NCBI RefSeq assembly: GCF_030035675.1
Contig: NC_084482.1
Location: 221,177,943-221,241,942 of the forward strand
Direction: 5' to 3'
DNA length: 64,000 bases
DNA from: Rhineura floridana
Lineage: Eukaryota > Chordata > Lepidosauria > Squamata > Rhineuridae
Each line of letters starts with the position of its first letter. Within the stretch, counting starts at the first letter, position 1. This document shows positions 1-11,436 of this stretch, piece by piece. Under the pieces are notes generated by a model, which was not told the DNA's origin, ran no database searches, and was given only the letters and a program-made list of their open reading frames with translations. Made by a program: the position numbers and the translations under genes.

Positions 1-3000
1 GCTTGTTCAGCTGGAGGAAGGCGATGCTGCTCTGTCGTTTATACCTCAGCCTTTTGTGGATGACAAGGAGGTCGTGTTTAAGCAAACTGAGGATAGCGAA
101 GATGAGGAGGAACAAGATTCAGATGAGGAAGAGCTGCCTAGGAGTATGCAGCGCTACCTAGCTAAGCAAATGAAGTTGTTGTCCCTACAGTTCAAGGCTA
201 TGGAAGAAGATCGCCGGAGTAGGGAACGTTTTGCTCGTGAGATGCAACAACCGCGAGGAGGAAGACCAGACCTCCATAAAAAATCTTTTCCAACCTTTCG
301 TGAGACAGATGACATCTTTACCTTTTTCCAAGTTTTTGCTCACTCTTGCAGAGATCAAGGGGTGCCTAAAAAGTACTGGATGAGTGCTTTACGTATTAAT
401 GCTGAAGGCGAGTTGAGAGAACTGTTGAACTCTTTGCCAGTGGAGTATGCAGATGATTTTGACTACTTTTATGTTCTGGCCAGGTCTCACTTTGCTTTAA
501 CAGCAGAGGATTGTTTTCGACGTCTAGAGGCAGATCAAAAGAAGCCTCGGGAAAGCTTCTCAGCGTTTTCTGCACGGATGGGCAGGAATGTAGAGCGCTG
601 GGCAGACACGGCTGAAGCTGAAACCCGAGAGGAGGTTTTAGATCTGTTTGCTAAAGAACTGTTTTACAGACGCCTCCCTCGAGATCTGATAGCTCTGGTC
701 AGAGACCAGCAGCCCCGTTCACTGGCTGAAGCAGGCGTGCTAGCAGATCGTATGTTTAAAAACAGAGCTGGAGAAAAGTTTACTTTGTTTCGGAAACCGG
801 AGAACGTTCCTGTGAAACCGCCGGGGTGAGAGACTGCAGGTATGCAAAAACCATGGCAACCGCCGGGAGAAGTGAAGGGAGGGCCTGCCGGCTACTTCAA
901 AGTGTCTTCCGCCCGGACAGAGGCTGCAGTGCAAGAGAAGCCTCGTGTAGAAATAATTTGCTTTAAATGTAGGAAAAGTGGACATAAGGCTAATTCCTGT
1001 TCTGAAACCTTGCTTAAGGCCAATCCTGCTGGAAGGAAGAATCCAAAGGTTGCTCCAGTTGCGCGTGTAAGAGACTTAGCGTCCCCTGGAGCGGAACCCC
1101 CTGAACTTTCTTCTTGGTTGTCAGCAGAGGAGAATGAAGGAGCGGAATCGGACTTTGTATTTTCTGCCTCAAATTTACAAGACTGTCCTGAAACTTCTCG
1201 TGGATCTGTAGTCAGAGCCCTGCCGGTGAGTGTTGTACAAACTGTGTCAGGGGACAGAGAGGGAGGAGTAAAGAACAGTTTGTTTCCAGAGAAAGACTCC
1301 CCAGGACCCCTTTCATTGGAATGTAAAGAATGGGTTCAAACGCAGTTTTCCGAACCCATATATGTTAACTGTATTAAGGTCAAGGGGTGAATAGATTCAG
1401 GCTCAGAAATTACCAGTATTGCGGAGCGGCTGGTCAAGCCGGAGCAATATGTTCCAGAGTTACAAGTGGCTGTCACAGCGTATGGACAGCAGACAGTGCA
1501 AGTGCCCGTAGCTGATGTGGTGCTTTCATACAGAGGCTGGACTGGACGCCATAGAGTTATAGTTCATTCAGATGACCATTTATGGGATGTTTTAATAGGA
1601 GTTGATCTGTTGTTCCTAAGCCATCAAGAGACTGTACGTGAAGCGGAAATAAACGCTCTTACCAGGTCTCAAACTTTGTCACAACCTATAGAAGACTGTG
1701 TGGAGAAATGGCCTCTGGATGGCGAGGAAGAGAGGGCTGCCGAGGGGAGAGCTGGGACCCTGCCCGAACAACAAGGAAAAAACTCCTTGCAACCCAGTGT
1801 GGGGGAGACAGAGGAATGTAAATTACCGGCAGCCAGCTCTCAAGCCTTTAAGGCAGCTTTATTGAAGGATGAGAGTTTGCAAAACTGCAGGGAAGAGGCC
1901 GAGAGAAGCCCTCCTGCCTTATCAGAGACTGTGAAAGTGAGATTTTATTGGGACAAAGGCTTGCTTTATCGAGAACATGTTCCTGGGGGGAATTTTACGG
2001 ACTGGCAACCAGTCAGACAATTAGTCGTGCCAAAACCTTTTCGCTTGGATGTATTGCGGCTGGCCCATGATGTTGTGACTGCGGGGCACCTGGGTGTGAA
2101 ATGGACTTTGTTTTCTGTTACCCAACATTTTTATTGGCCCTCAGTGGCTAAGACTGTTAAAGAATATGTAAAATCCTGTGATATTTGTCAACAACTTGGG
2201 TATGCGTGTGATCACCCCAAGGCACCCTCACAAGTGTCCCAGATTGTGGCAGAACCTTTTGCTCAAGTGGCTGTGGACGTGATTGGCCCTTTCAATCCGA
2301 CTAAGACGGGGAGAAGATTTATTTTGACTGTAATTGACTTTGCCACGAGATTTGCTGAAGCTATTCCTTTGAGTTCCATCAGTGCCCCAGTCATTGCTAA
2401 AACCTTGTTAGAGTTATTTTCGCGTTGGGGGTTTCCCAAGACTATTTTGTCAGACCGAGGGCCGAGTTTTGTGGCCAAGTTAACTAAAAAACTTTGGGAA
2501 CTTGCTGGCATGGAACATCACATTATGACTGCTGGTCACCATTCCTCGAATGGGTTATGTGAGAAAATGAACGCCACTATTAATAAAATGTTAAGGGCAT
2601 ATGTGTTAGAACATCCTAGAGAGTGGGATATAGCTTTACCTTTCATGATGTTCGCTTATAGGGCTACTCCCTCTGCCAGCTTGGGCTATAGCCCCAACCA
2701 GCTAGTTTTTGGAAGGGATCTGGTGGGGCCTTTGTCATTACTCAAGAATGAGTGGGAAGGAAGGTTGGAAGCTATGCCTGTGTCGGTAGTAACTTACCTC
2801 CAGAAGTTACAGAATATTCTAAGAGATGTTTTGGCTGTCGCTCATGAGAATTTGGGGGAGGCTCAACAACAGCAGAAAGCCCATTATGATGCTCAAACTA
2901 AAGAAAGACACTTTGTTGAGGGGTCAGAAGTTTTGGTACTAAAGGCCCAAGTAGACAATAAGTTATCGGTGGCCTGGGAAGGCCCTTTGATTGTCAAGGC

Positions 3001-4749
3001 CCAGTTGAGCGACACCAATTATCTGCTAATTGACCCTAAATCCCATAAGAAACCTAAAGTATACCATGTGAATATGATGAAGCAATATTTTTCTAGGAAA
3101 CACCTGGTTTTGACTTGCACTCCTGTTTTGGAGGTTGCTGAAGACGCTTTATCTCGGTTACCTGTTCCAGTTGACTGACATTTGATTCATGCCTATTTCA
3201 CGGACTGATTTCCCGGCTCTGATGACCTCTGGACTGTTTTTAGACCTTGTTTTATTCTTTTACGCTTTTAACATGTTTTATGGACTTTTATAAGATTTTA
3301 TGGCTTATGACCTTTTTTGAACCCGGACCAGCTTTTGGATCACCCCATTTTTTATTTTATCTCTTTATTTTTTAATAAAGTCTTTTTTTCTTGGGTGTTT
3401 TAAGGGTCCCTTAATTTTTTTTTCCTTTTGCTGTTACTTTGTAATTTAGTATATAGTAAGAAGGCATAAGTCAAGAAGTAGCTCACTTGCTTAAAAATGT
3501 ATTAACTTGTTTTTTTTCTTTTTTTAAAAAAATATATGCTGTATATAGTGCAATGTTGGTGGAATTTTTTTTTGATTGTTCCCTTATCCCTGGTTGCTGT
3601 GGCGATGACGCAGAACTATCCAGAGTTCTGACATCATCTTCCCAAAAAGGGGCGTGTCATGAACCTGTAATGGTCATGAGTTATTAAAAATCTAATAACA
3701 AAATTTTGGCTCCAGTAAGGGATTCTGGGAGATGGTTCCAGTTAGAAAAGACAAGCCTTGCCAATTTGTAAAGTTAAGTTTCATTTTCCAGCTGGAGACG
3801 GTTAGAAGAAGCCTTAACAAGCTGCACCTGTTTATCTTTGCTGATTAGCAAGTGCCTGGCACCCAAGGTCATCTTTGGCCTATACAGTTGGAAAACACCG
3901 TTGGGAGGGGGGCTTGAAGGCGCGAAAGGGTGAGAAACATCGAGAAGAAAGTTACATCAGCCAATTCCTGATTGGTCAATTAATTTTGGACCGTTAGGAT
4001 CCTTTTCCTTTAAGTATAGGGCTAGAGACCTATAGCCTTTGTTCTCTGTTCTCTGCCTATGCTGACTGGCACCAGAGTTCCATACCTTTTTGCCTTATGG
4101 TTCCAGGGGTTGCTTATGGGAAGGCAACCTATGTCTGGTTCCATTGCTTTATGTTGAACATCCATCTCTCTTAGGAGAGGTGCCACGCAACCAACTACCT
4201 CCTGTGTAAGTAGTTAGGTAAGCTAGTTTGTTATTTTCTTGTTGTGTGTATGAATTCTCTTGTAAGAACCTAAACCCCTGTTGGGTGAATGGTCTTAAAG
4301 GATTACTTGCTGCTATATGATATGTGCACTTATATTTTTTAATAAAGCTACTTCTATTTAACCTGGTGTGTTCATTTGGGAGAAGGGGTGGTTCTGAATT
4401 CAGTGCTTCGACCATTCTCAAGTCACTCACTACCAAAGAGGGTTAAGAAGTTAAAAGCTTGGATTCTAAGTGTTAAACCAGAGGTGCCTGGCAAGCAGTG
4501 TAACTGTGACTCTTGCCTTTTAGGACCTTGGTTTTATATATCTTCTGGGCTCAGAGATCCCCTGGCTCTGAGTGGACCAGTATACAGGGGTGGTGGCAGC
4601 CTACCTTCTACCTTGCAGGGTTGTTGTGAGCGTACACAGCCTTGGCAAGGGTGAAGTAATAGCTTTTTGGTTCCAGTCTCATTTCCCTAAGGGTGGGGGT
4701 CTGAGCCTGATGCATGAACCCAGTACCTGAGGGTCTGGCGGGCATGACA
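1..4749 (+). mobile_element. Ty3/gypsy-like LTR retrotransposon fossil, right part
   Basis: Fossil LTR element running off the left edge of the window. Parts seen, in order: a gag-like region (about 60-1390) with a CCHC zinc knuckle (CFKCRKSGHKANSC, near 960-1000); a retropepsin-like stretch (about 1395-1620); a long integrase region (about 1900-3100) with the HHCC zinc-binding part, the catalytic core and a C-terminal domain ending near VYHVNMMKQYF; an AT-rich untranslated stretch; a purine-rich tract just before the 3' LTR; and the 3' LTR itself (3655-4749). I saw no reverse transcriptase or RNase H. The element is broken, with at least three breaks. It ends directly against the 3' side of zinc-finger gene A. 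The clade within Ty3/gypsy is not certain. Confidence 0.85.
3655..4749 (+). repeat. 3' LTR of the gypsy-like element at the left edge
   Basis: The LTR begins TGTCATG and ends CATGACA, a perfect 7-bp inverted pair, and is preceded by a purine-rich tract, as expected for a 3' LTR. It is long, about 1095 bp. An AATAAA signal lies near 4339. A related LTR copy in reverse orientation lies at 41702-42668. The flank after 4749 is the 3' UTR sequence of zinc-finger gene A, recognisable because gene B carries the same sequence near 57060-57080. Confidence 0.85.
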
Positions 4750-5252
4750 CATCACTTCTCAGAAAGCATCTCAAAAATACCAACAATAAAAACAAATTCA
4801 TATGCAAAACAATTAAAAATATTTTAAAATCCTATAGAAACAGTGATAAAGCTCTGCCCTTAAAAGGTTAGTTGAAAAAGGAAGGTCTTCTATAGGCACC
4901 ACAAAGAAAAAAACACCTGTCTGATATGTAACAGGAGGAAGTTCAAAAAAGTAGATGCCACCACACAAAAGGCCACGTTTCTCTATCATGCAGAGTGGAC
5001 TTCTTAAGGAGATGGTATGCGTAAGAGGCCATCTTCGGCAGACTTCAGTGATTGGCTGCATATATAATAAATGAGATAATCTTTCAAATATCCTGGCCCC
5101 AACCCATTTAGGGCTTTAATATATTTAGCTTGCAAGATGAAGAGTAAGGTTCCCATTGAAGTTCTTGCATTTAAATGGTTTCTCCCATGTGCTTTCTTTC
5201 ATGTAAAGTAAGTTTACTGCTTACACTGAAGCTATTTCCACACTCCCTGAAT
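4750..5252 (-). other. Gene A 3' UTR with a decayed extra zinc finger
   Basis: Downstream of the gene A stop codon the minus strand still reads as one more finger in another frame (about 5171-5252). It has FKF where FKC is expected, followed by ECGNSF and HERKH. The usual linker is one base short at the stop, so the finger lies outside the protein. Further on (about 4810-5060) the sequence matches 56400-56680 and 56987-57075 downstream of gene B, so this is the shared 3' UTR. It is cut off at 4749 by the LTR. Gene B's AATAAA (57086) lies just beyond the matching point, so gene A probably uses another poly(A) signal. Confidence 0.75.
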
Positions 5253-6631
5253 TTAAATGGTTGCTCCCGTGTGGGTTCTTTGATGTGAAGTAAGCTTACT
5301 GCTCTGACTGAAGCTCTTTCCACATTCCTTACATTTAAATGGCTTCTCCCCTGTGTGTGTTCTGTGATGCGAAGTAAGGGTGCTACTCTGACTGAAGTTC
5401 TTTCCACACTCCATGCATTTAAATGGTTTCTCGCCTGTGTGGGTTCTTTCATGTGAAGTAAGCTTACTGCTCTGACTGAAGTTCTTGCCACACTCCATGC
5501 ATTTAAATGGTTTCTCCCCTGTGTGGGTTCTTTGATGTGAAGTAAGGCTACTGCTTACACTGAAGCTCTTTCCACACTTCCTGCATTTAAATGGTTTCTC
5601 CCCTGTGTGGGTTCTTTGATGTGAAGTAAGGCTATCTCTCCGACTGAACCTGTTTCCACACTCCATGCATTTAAATGGTTTCTCTCCTGTGTGTGTTCGG
5701 TGATGTAATATAAGGCTACTGCTTACACTGAAGCTCTTTCCACACTCCATACATTGAAATGGATTCTCCCCTGTGTGGCTTCTTTCATGTACTGTAAGGC
5801 TATCTCTCCGACTGTACCTCTTTCCACACTCCATGCATTGAAATGGTTTCTCGCCTGTGTGGGTTCTTTCATGTGAAGTAAGCTTACTGCTCTGACGGAA
5901 GCTCTTTCCACACTCCATGCATTTAAATGGTTTCTCCCCTCTGTGTGTTCGGTGATGTAATATAAGGCTACTGGTTACATTGAAGCTCTTTCCACACTCC
6001 ATACATTGAAATGGATTCTCCCCTGTGTGGCTTCTTTCATGTAATGTAAGGCTATCTCTCCGACTGAACCTCTTTCCACACTCCATGCATTGAAATGGTT
6101 TCTCTCCTGTGTGTGTTCGGTGATGTAATTTAAGGCTACCACTTTGACTGAAGTGCTTTCCACACACCCTGCATTTAAATGGTTTCTCCCCTGTGTGGGT
6201 TCTGTGATGTACTTTAAGTCTACTGCTTACACTGAAGCTCTTTCCACACTCCCTACATTTAAATGGATTCTCCCCTGTGTGGCTTCTTTCATGTAATTTA
6301 AGACTTCTGCTTAGACTGAAGCTCTTTCCACACACCATGCATTTAAATGGTTTCTTGCCTGTGTGGGTTTTTTCATCTAATTTCAGTTGACCATTCCCAC
6401 TGAAGCTCTTTCCACACTTCCTGCATTTAAATGGTTTTTCTCCAGTGTGTGTTCTTTGATCAAGAGTATGAGAAGTAGAGGATTTCTTGCTCCCATTCTT
6501 TGACTGATTTCTTTCAGACGTTTTTGGTCCCCCGTGATTTCCAAACATCTCTTTTTGACTCTCACTCTTGCCTATTACCAGTGGCACCATCTGCGGTTCT
6601 CTATAATTCTCATTCTTCTCTCCGTCACCTG
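5253..6631 (-). CDS. KRAB zinc-finger gene A, exon 3 (14 C2H2 fingers)
   Basis: This is the last coding exon of a KRAB-type C2H2 zinc-finger gene, presumably a nuclear sequence-specific DNA-binding repressor. The acceptor is a pyrimidine run ending CCCCCAG just before 6631. The single base carried over from exon 2 plus CA gives Ala, followed by [14 protein letters not shown] and a ~65-residue linker. Fourteen tandem 28-residue fingers follow, joined by TGEKPF-type linkers. Finger 1 has Asp where the first zinc-binding His belongs ([10 protein letters not shown]), so it probably does not fold normally; the other thirteen keep C2H2. The exon ends HTGATI-stop because the linker is one base short. 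With exons 1 and 2 the protein would be 532 aa. Helix residues include RRDSL, QSSKL and VSSSL types. Confidence 0.93.
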
Positions 6632-7039
6632 CTGGGGGGGAAGAGAGTTGAAATTGGAATTTCAAGCAAAAACAAAGCATTTCATCACAGATCAAGCCAA
6701 TTATCTGCTTCTCTAATTTTGCATCTCCATAATTCTCCCCCTTTCATCTGTGCATGGCCAGATGAAACCAAGGTTACCTGAATATTCTATAGTGTCAAAC
6801 AGCAACATAAATTCCTTTCAGGTCCATATAACACTTCATGTCACTAAACCCAGATTTATCTGGCTATTCTACTGCCATACATCTGTGATATGCATTACTA
6901 AAATAATATGCAATAAGAGGTTGGGTGAGGAGGAAGAGAAGGGCAGCAAGTCTGCAGAAGAGGACAAACTGGGCACAGCTCACTTCTCGACTCTTAATGA
7001 CTGTAGTCAAAAGAGGTGGTCAGACAGAAATATAGAAAC

Positions 7040-7100
7040 AAAGGAAGGTCTGGTATACTGAATCAGACCCCTGGTCCCTCTAGCTCAGTACTGCCAATAA
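7040..7100 (-). repeat. tRNA-type SINE 3' fragment
   Basis: On the minus strand this reads as the familiar reptile SINE tail region (TACTGAGCTAGAGGGACCA, then TCTGATTCAGTATA). It is only a short fragment without promoter boxes. The family call rests on recall of the motif. Confidence 0.5.
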
Positions 7101-7749
7101 GTTCCACATGAAGATTCAAGGGATTAAACTGAGGTGAGCTAAGACAGGGATGGCCAAAGACCAACACTACATGAGTTTGCAATGATGCTCTGAACTGTAA
7201 GGGGAATGCCTGACCAGTGAAGGGAAATCACTTCTCCCTCCCAGCGCTGCTCTGTGAAGCAGCCCCATTCAGATCCTGAAGTTGAAAGAAGCAGTGTGGG
7301 GTGGTGAGCCAAGGGCTCACCTTGGCTGTGGGTGCCTGTTCCCTTTCGGAAGCCACTGCTTTTTAGAAGGATCGGCTGTGCACGGGACTTCTCCTGCAGG
7401 CAGCCCATCTGAAAGGCACCTTTTCCCCCTCCCCTCCCTGCTCAATGAAAGGAGGGGAAAGGCTGCTTCAGAGAGCACTTTGCAGCTTGAAGACAGTCAC
7501 CGTACTCCCAACGGGGCCACGGTTGCACTCAGGTCCTCCCTGCCTGCTTCTCATAAGCTTCCGTTTCCCAGTCTCTCCACGTTCCTCTCTTAAACCTCCA
7601 GCATTAAGGGTATAAAGGGGAAGAGTGGGGAGTGTTGCAAAGCTCTGCTCTAAGCGGGATCATTAAAGCAAAAATACAACCAAAAACAAATAAAACAGTC
7701 TTAAAAGGATATAAAAGCAAATAAAACAAACATTCAGAAATCCACTCTC

Positions 7750-7895
7750 AGGGACAGTATACTTCTAAATATCAGTTGCTGGGAACTGCAGGAGGGGGCA
7801 ACAGTTGCATGCAGGTCCTGTCTGCTTGCTTCCCGTAGACATGCTGCATTAGAGGGGCCACTGGCCTGATCCAACAGGCTCTTCTTATGTTCTTA
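7750..7895 (+). repeat. CR1 LINE 3' end fragment
   Basis: The stretch reads like a diverged copy of the CR1 3' UTR seen at 41000-41168: GGTCCTG...GCTTGC...GGGGCCACTGGCCTGATCC...GGCTCTTCTTATGTTCTTA, ending with the 8-bp (TTCTTATG) type tail. It is 5'-truncated and lies in gene A's intron 2. Confidence 0.65.
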
Positions 7896-10124
7896 AAGTC
7901 ATCTAAGATGTCCTCCAAGAGAACTCACACCCTGGTGGGTCAATTAATCTGCCAGGAATGATATTATACAGGAACTGAACAATCCTACAATTCCCAAACC
8001 AAAACGGGCCTCATGACGCAGCTGAACATCTACCTGTTCCTGTCGCCTCGTCTTTGGGATCCTGGATAAAGGGATCTTCTCTTTCTTCCCAACACGAATG
8101 GAGGTCCGATTCTTTGAAGGAAATAGACAAGACTAGTTACTTTTGACCAGAAAATATTCAGCCATTACAAACATTAAAGATAAGAAAGGGTATAACTGTG
8201 ATCTGGTAAGAACAGAGCCATGTGGACCAAGCAGGGTCAGTCTGGCACTTGTGAACATGCGTCCACTGGGCATGAAGGTCATCTTGAAATGCCTGTTGGG
8301 TTGACACTGCAGAACCTAGTAAAGCCAGCAACCTAGATGTTGCAACCAACTAGGGCAGAACCTAGTAAAACCAGCAACAGTGGATGCAATTCACAGTGTC
8401 ACAAGCCACCTGTATTTATAAAAATTGGCCATCTCAAATTCTTTATAATTGATTTATATAAAATTATGTGGGGGAAAGTGGTGCAAACAATACAAGCCAA
8501 AATGAGAGTAAAAAGACAAGCTGCCACTTAAAGAATCTTTTTTCCTTTGAGTTTTGTTTACAGTAGTTCCAAAATAAAATGTTTCCCGTAGTATGAACAT
8601 TTTATAAGGAGTCTGAGCGTTCAGCCAATGATCATGTCTATATATGGCTGAAGCTGTAAAGGGGTGAGTCAGGAGAACTTATTAGAATACAACATCAGCA
8701 TCAAGATGCAGGTTAGGATGAGAGTTCAAATGATGGAAATAAGAGTATAGTTGTAATATGAACATGAACTGACAAAGTCTAGATAGATACAAACTAGAGC
8801 TATAAAAGACAGACAGCCTTAGGGATTTTTACCAGTTGTCTGTGACACTGGTCGAAGAAAGAACCACCTGCTCTGAGTGTTAAGGCCCATACGCAGCAAA
8901 GGTGAGATCACTCCTTTTCAGATGGAAATGCAATGTGACCTATGCTGTCCTTTGAAATGTAACACATTAGTGTACACCCCCTTTGTATGCGCTGTGTAAG
9001 ATCTATGTTCTGATATATGGCTATGTCCACAATGTATAGTAAATTAGATGTGTTAATTATAAATAGACACTGATAAACATTTCCTTTGTTGATTGTCCAT
9101 TAATTACCTGAGATATTCCTAGACCTAAGCAGTTTCTTGGGTGGGATCTCCAACCACTTGGTTCACCTGGTCAGACCTAACTGCTGGCAAAAACTGTTGG
9201 AAGCTCAAGTGATCACAAAGTTTGTCATATGGTAGCTGGCAGAGAGCGGACCAAGGGGAGAGACGCCAGAATTCTCAATCCCCTGCATTCAGATTGAGAT
9301 GATTCGAGGCCATTGCAACAGTAATGTGAACAGTGACTGCTGCGAGGTGGAACCATGCCACACGGGGAGGAATAAGGATGTGGCAACCCTCTGAGATTGG
9401 TTGAAGTTGGACGTTTCCCTGAGTTGGAGACACGGCAGAAGGTGCCGCAGGAGCTTCCGGTTCCACTCTGGGTTCTACCTTGTGCGGTTCCATTTGCTGC
9501 CCGAAATCTGCTTGAAATCTCTTTTAGCCCCAGATGTCAACCGGGGTCTGACTCCATCATCCTCCCCTGCTTTTCCTTCCCTATCTCAGCTTCCTGCCTT
9601 CCCTGGACCCTTTCCTGCTGGAGCAAAGGTCCCCTTTCAAGGGCGCTGCTGCAATTCCTGCTTTCCCGGGATCTCTGCTAGCTGAGGGAACGGCCCTTGT
9701 TCCAGCTGCCAGGGAGCCTTTCTCGGGGTCCCTCTTGCCTGCTGCCTTTGCTGTGTCCCTGCCTGAGTCAAAGAGTCTCTGTGCTCCAGTTCTGCTTCCA
9801 GACTTCCCACCAGGGCTGGCAAAGCTAAATCTTGCTCTCTGTCCTGTCTTCTGGAGGTCATTCCCTACAAACTGTAGCCTCCACCTCCGCTTCCTCTTCT
9901 CCAAACTGCCGCTTCTTCCTGCTTCAAAGACAAAAGCTGACCTTTGGGCAGAGGAAGGAAGAGGGAGGAGGCAGCGGGTGCTCCCGGGAGCATCTCTTCC
10001 CACTGGGAGGTTAGAGTACAAGGCACAGAGTGTCAATTACCTGCTGGGGATGCAGGAAAAGATGCTCTGCTGGGGTTTTGGAGCTCCTTCCTCACATTGA
10101 ATGATCAAAAAGCCCCAAGAACAG

Positions 10125-10340
10125 AGGAAGTTGCATTACACCAGATCAGAGAATTTGTCCATTTAGCCCAGCCTTGGCTAATAGAACTAGCAATGGATCT
10201 CCAGGATCTCAGGCAGAGAAAGCATCTCTTTTCCAGCAACTCTACAGGATCATTTCACCCTTCTTGGACCTACCAGGGACTGAACCTAGGACCTTCTACA
10301 TGCAAAGCAGGTGTTCCCCCTCTGAGCTGCAGTCCCTCCC
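10125..10340 (-). repeat. tRNA-derived SINE in gene A intron 2
   Basis: On the minus strand the start resembles a tRNA gene: a box A-like GCAGCTCAGAGGGG, then TTTGCATGTAGAAGGTCC and a box B-like GGTTCAGTCCC. A tRNA-unrelated body follows with AATGGACAAATTCTCTGATC, near the usual SINE tail. The matching SINE in gene B (39319-39530) is interrupted by a later LTR-element insertion, so this copy shows the undisturbed state. Confidence 0.75.
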
Positions 10341-10442
10341 CAAATATCTGGGGCTCAGCCACCCATTTCTCTAACAAAATCCCTGCCAGGGAAGGTTAAA
10401 TAGCACAGGTACTAAATTCATATCTTCAGCATTCATCAGTCA

Positions 10443-10649
<207 letters not shown>

Positions 10650-10654
10650 TCAGC

Positions 10655-10760
10655 CTAAAAAGTGAACAGCTTTCAAAGAAGATTGGACAAATCCATGGAG
10701 GATCAGGACATCAGTGGCTACGAGCCACAATGGCAATGCATTCCCTCCACTGCCAGAGGC
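10655..10760 (+). repeat. Old CR1 3' region fragment
   Basis: The stretch resembles the end of CR1 ORF2 and the following 3' UTR: GATTGGACAAATCCATGGAGG, then a TCAGTGGCTACGAGCCA-type stretch, as in AGACAAATTCATGGAGGACAG at the CR1 stop. It lies in intron 1 of gene A and has its counterpart at 33485-33600 in arm B, so it predates the duplication. Confidence 0.55.
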
Positions 10761-11149
10761 AGTATGCTGGGAATGGCAACAGAGCAGGACACTTGGCAGC
10801 TACACTTTCATTCATAGCCTCACCAGTGGGGCACACTGGGATGACTCCGTAATTGACCCCCTCTCGTTTCATGACAAGTTTAATCCCAGAAACGGTTTCA
10901 CTTTGGTTTCACGCCACTGGACCAGTTCCACCCTCTTTCTCTTTGCATTTCCTTAATATAGTTACTCTTTATTTAGCTATTGTGCAGATAATTATTTCTG
11001 GATTTTAGACTGCTCAGAATTTCAGGGCAGTGCTTGACTGACTGTCAAAAAAGATCCCACCTCTCCAAGAGTGTATTTTAAGAGTCACGTGTGTACACAC
11101 AAATTCTGCCAGACACGTGTCACCAAATCACCAATCATTAGAGAGTGCT

Positions 11150-11275
11150 CTAATGTTCAGGTCCTGCTTGCAGGCTTCCCACAGGCAGCTGGTCAGCCAC
11201 TGCAAGAACCGGCTGCTGGAACAGACGGGCTATTGGTCTGATCCGGCAGGCTCTCCTTATGCAGCCTCAGAGGTA
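11150..11275 (+). repeat. CR1 LINE 3' end fragment in gene A intron 1
   Basis: The stretch carries diverged CR1 3' UTR motifs: AGGTCCTGCTTGCAGGCTTCC, CAGCTGGTCAGCCACTGC, GGTCTGATCCGGCAGGCTC. The same fragment lies in arm B at about 32985-33115 in opposite orientation, so it was present before the duplication. Confidence 0.65.
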
Positions 11276-11361
11276 GTATTCTCCCAGAGCGCTCCCCACT
11301 ACTCACAGGGAGATCCACCCCAGCTGTCCCCTCTGTCTTCCCCCAATGATCCTCCCCTTAC

Positions 11362-11436
11362 CTGATTGGGCTGCCCAGCTGCTCTTTCCACTCTATCCCA
11401 GAGAAGAGACAATCCGGACGGTGCCTCTGAGGCCAT
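11362..11436 (-). CDS. KRAB zinc-finger gene A, first coding exon
   Basis: A 75-bp coding piece beginning ATG at 11436 and ending CAG before a GTAAGGGG donor. It encodes MASEAPSGLSLLWDRVERAA then GQPNQ. The sequence is identical, base for base, to gene B's exon at 32816-32890. A plausible splice acceptor lies upstream (TCTCCCCTCCAG, just before 11509), so this exon probably begins with some 5' UTR. The frame upstream of the ATG is open, but this ATG matches the usual start of this exon type. The short leader has no domain I recognise. Confidence 0.85.
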
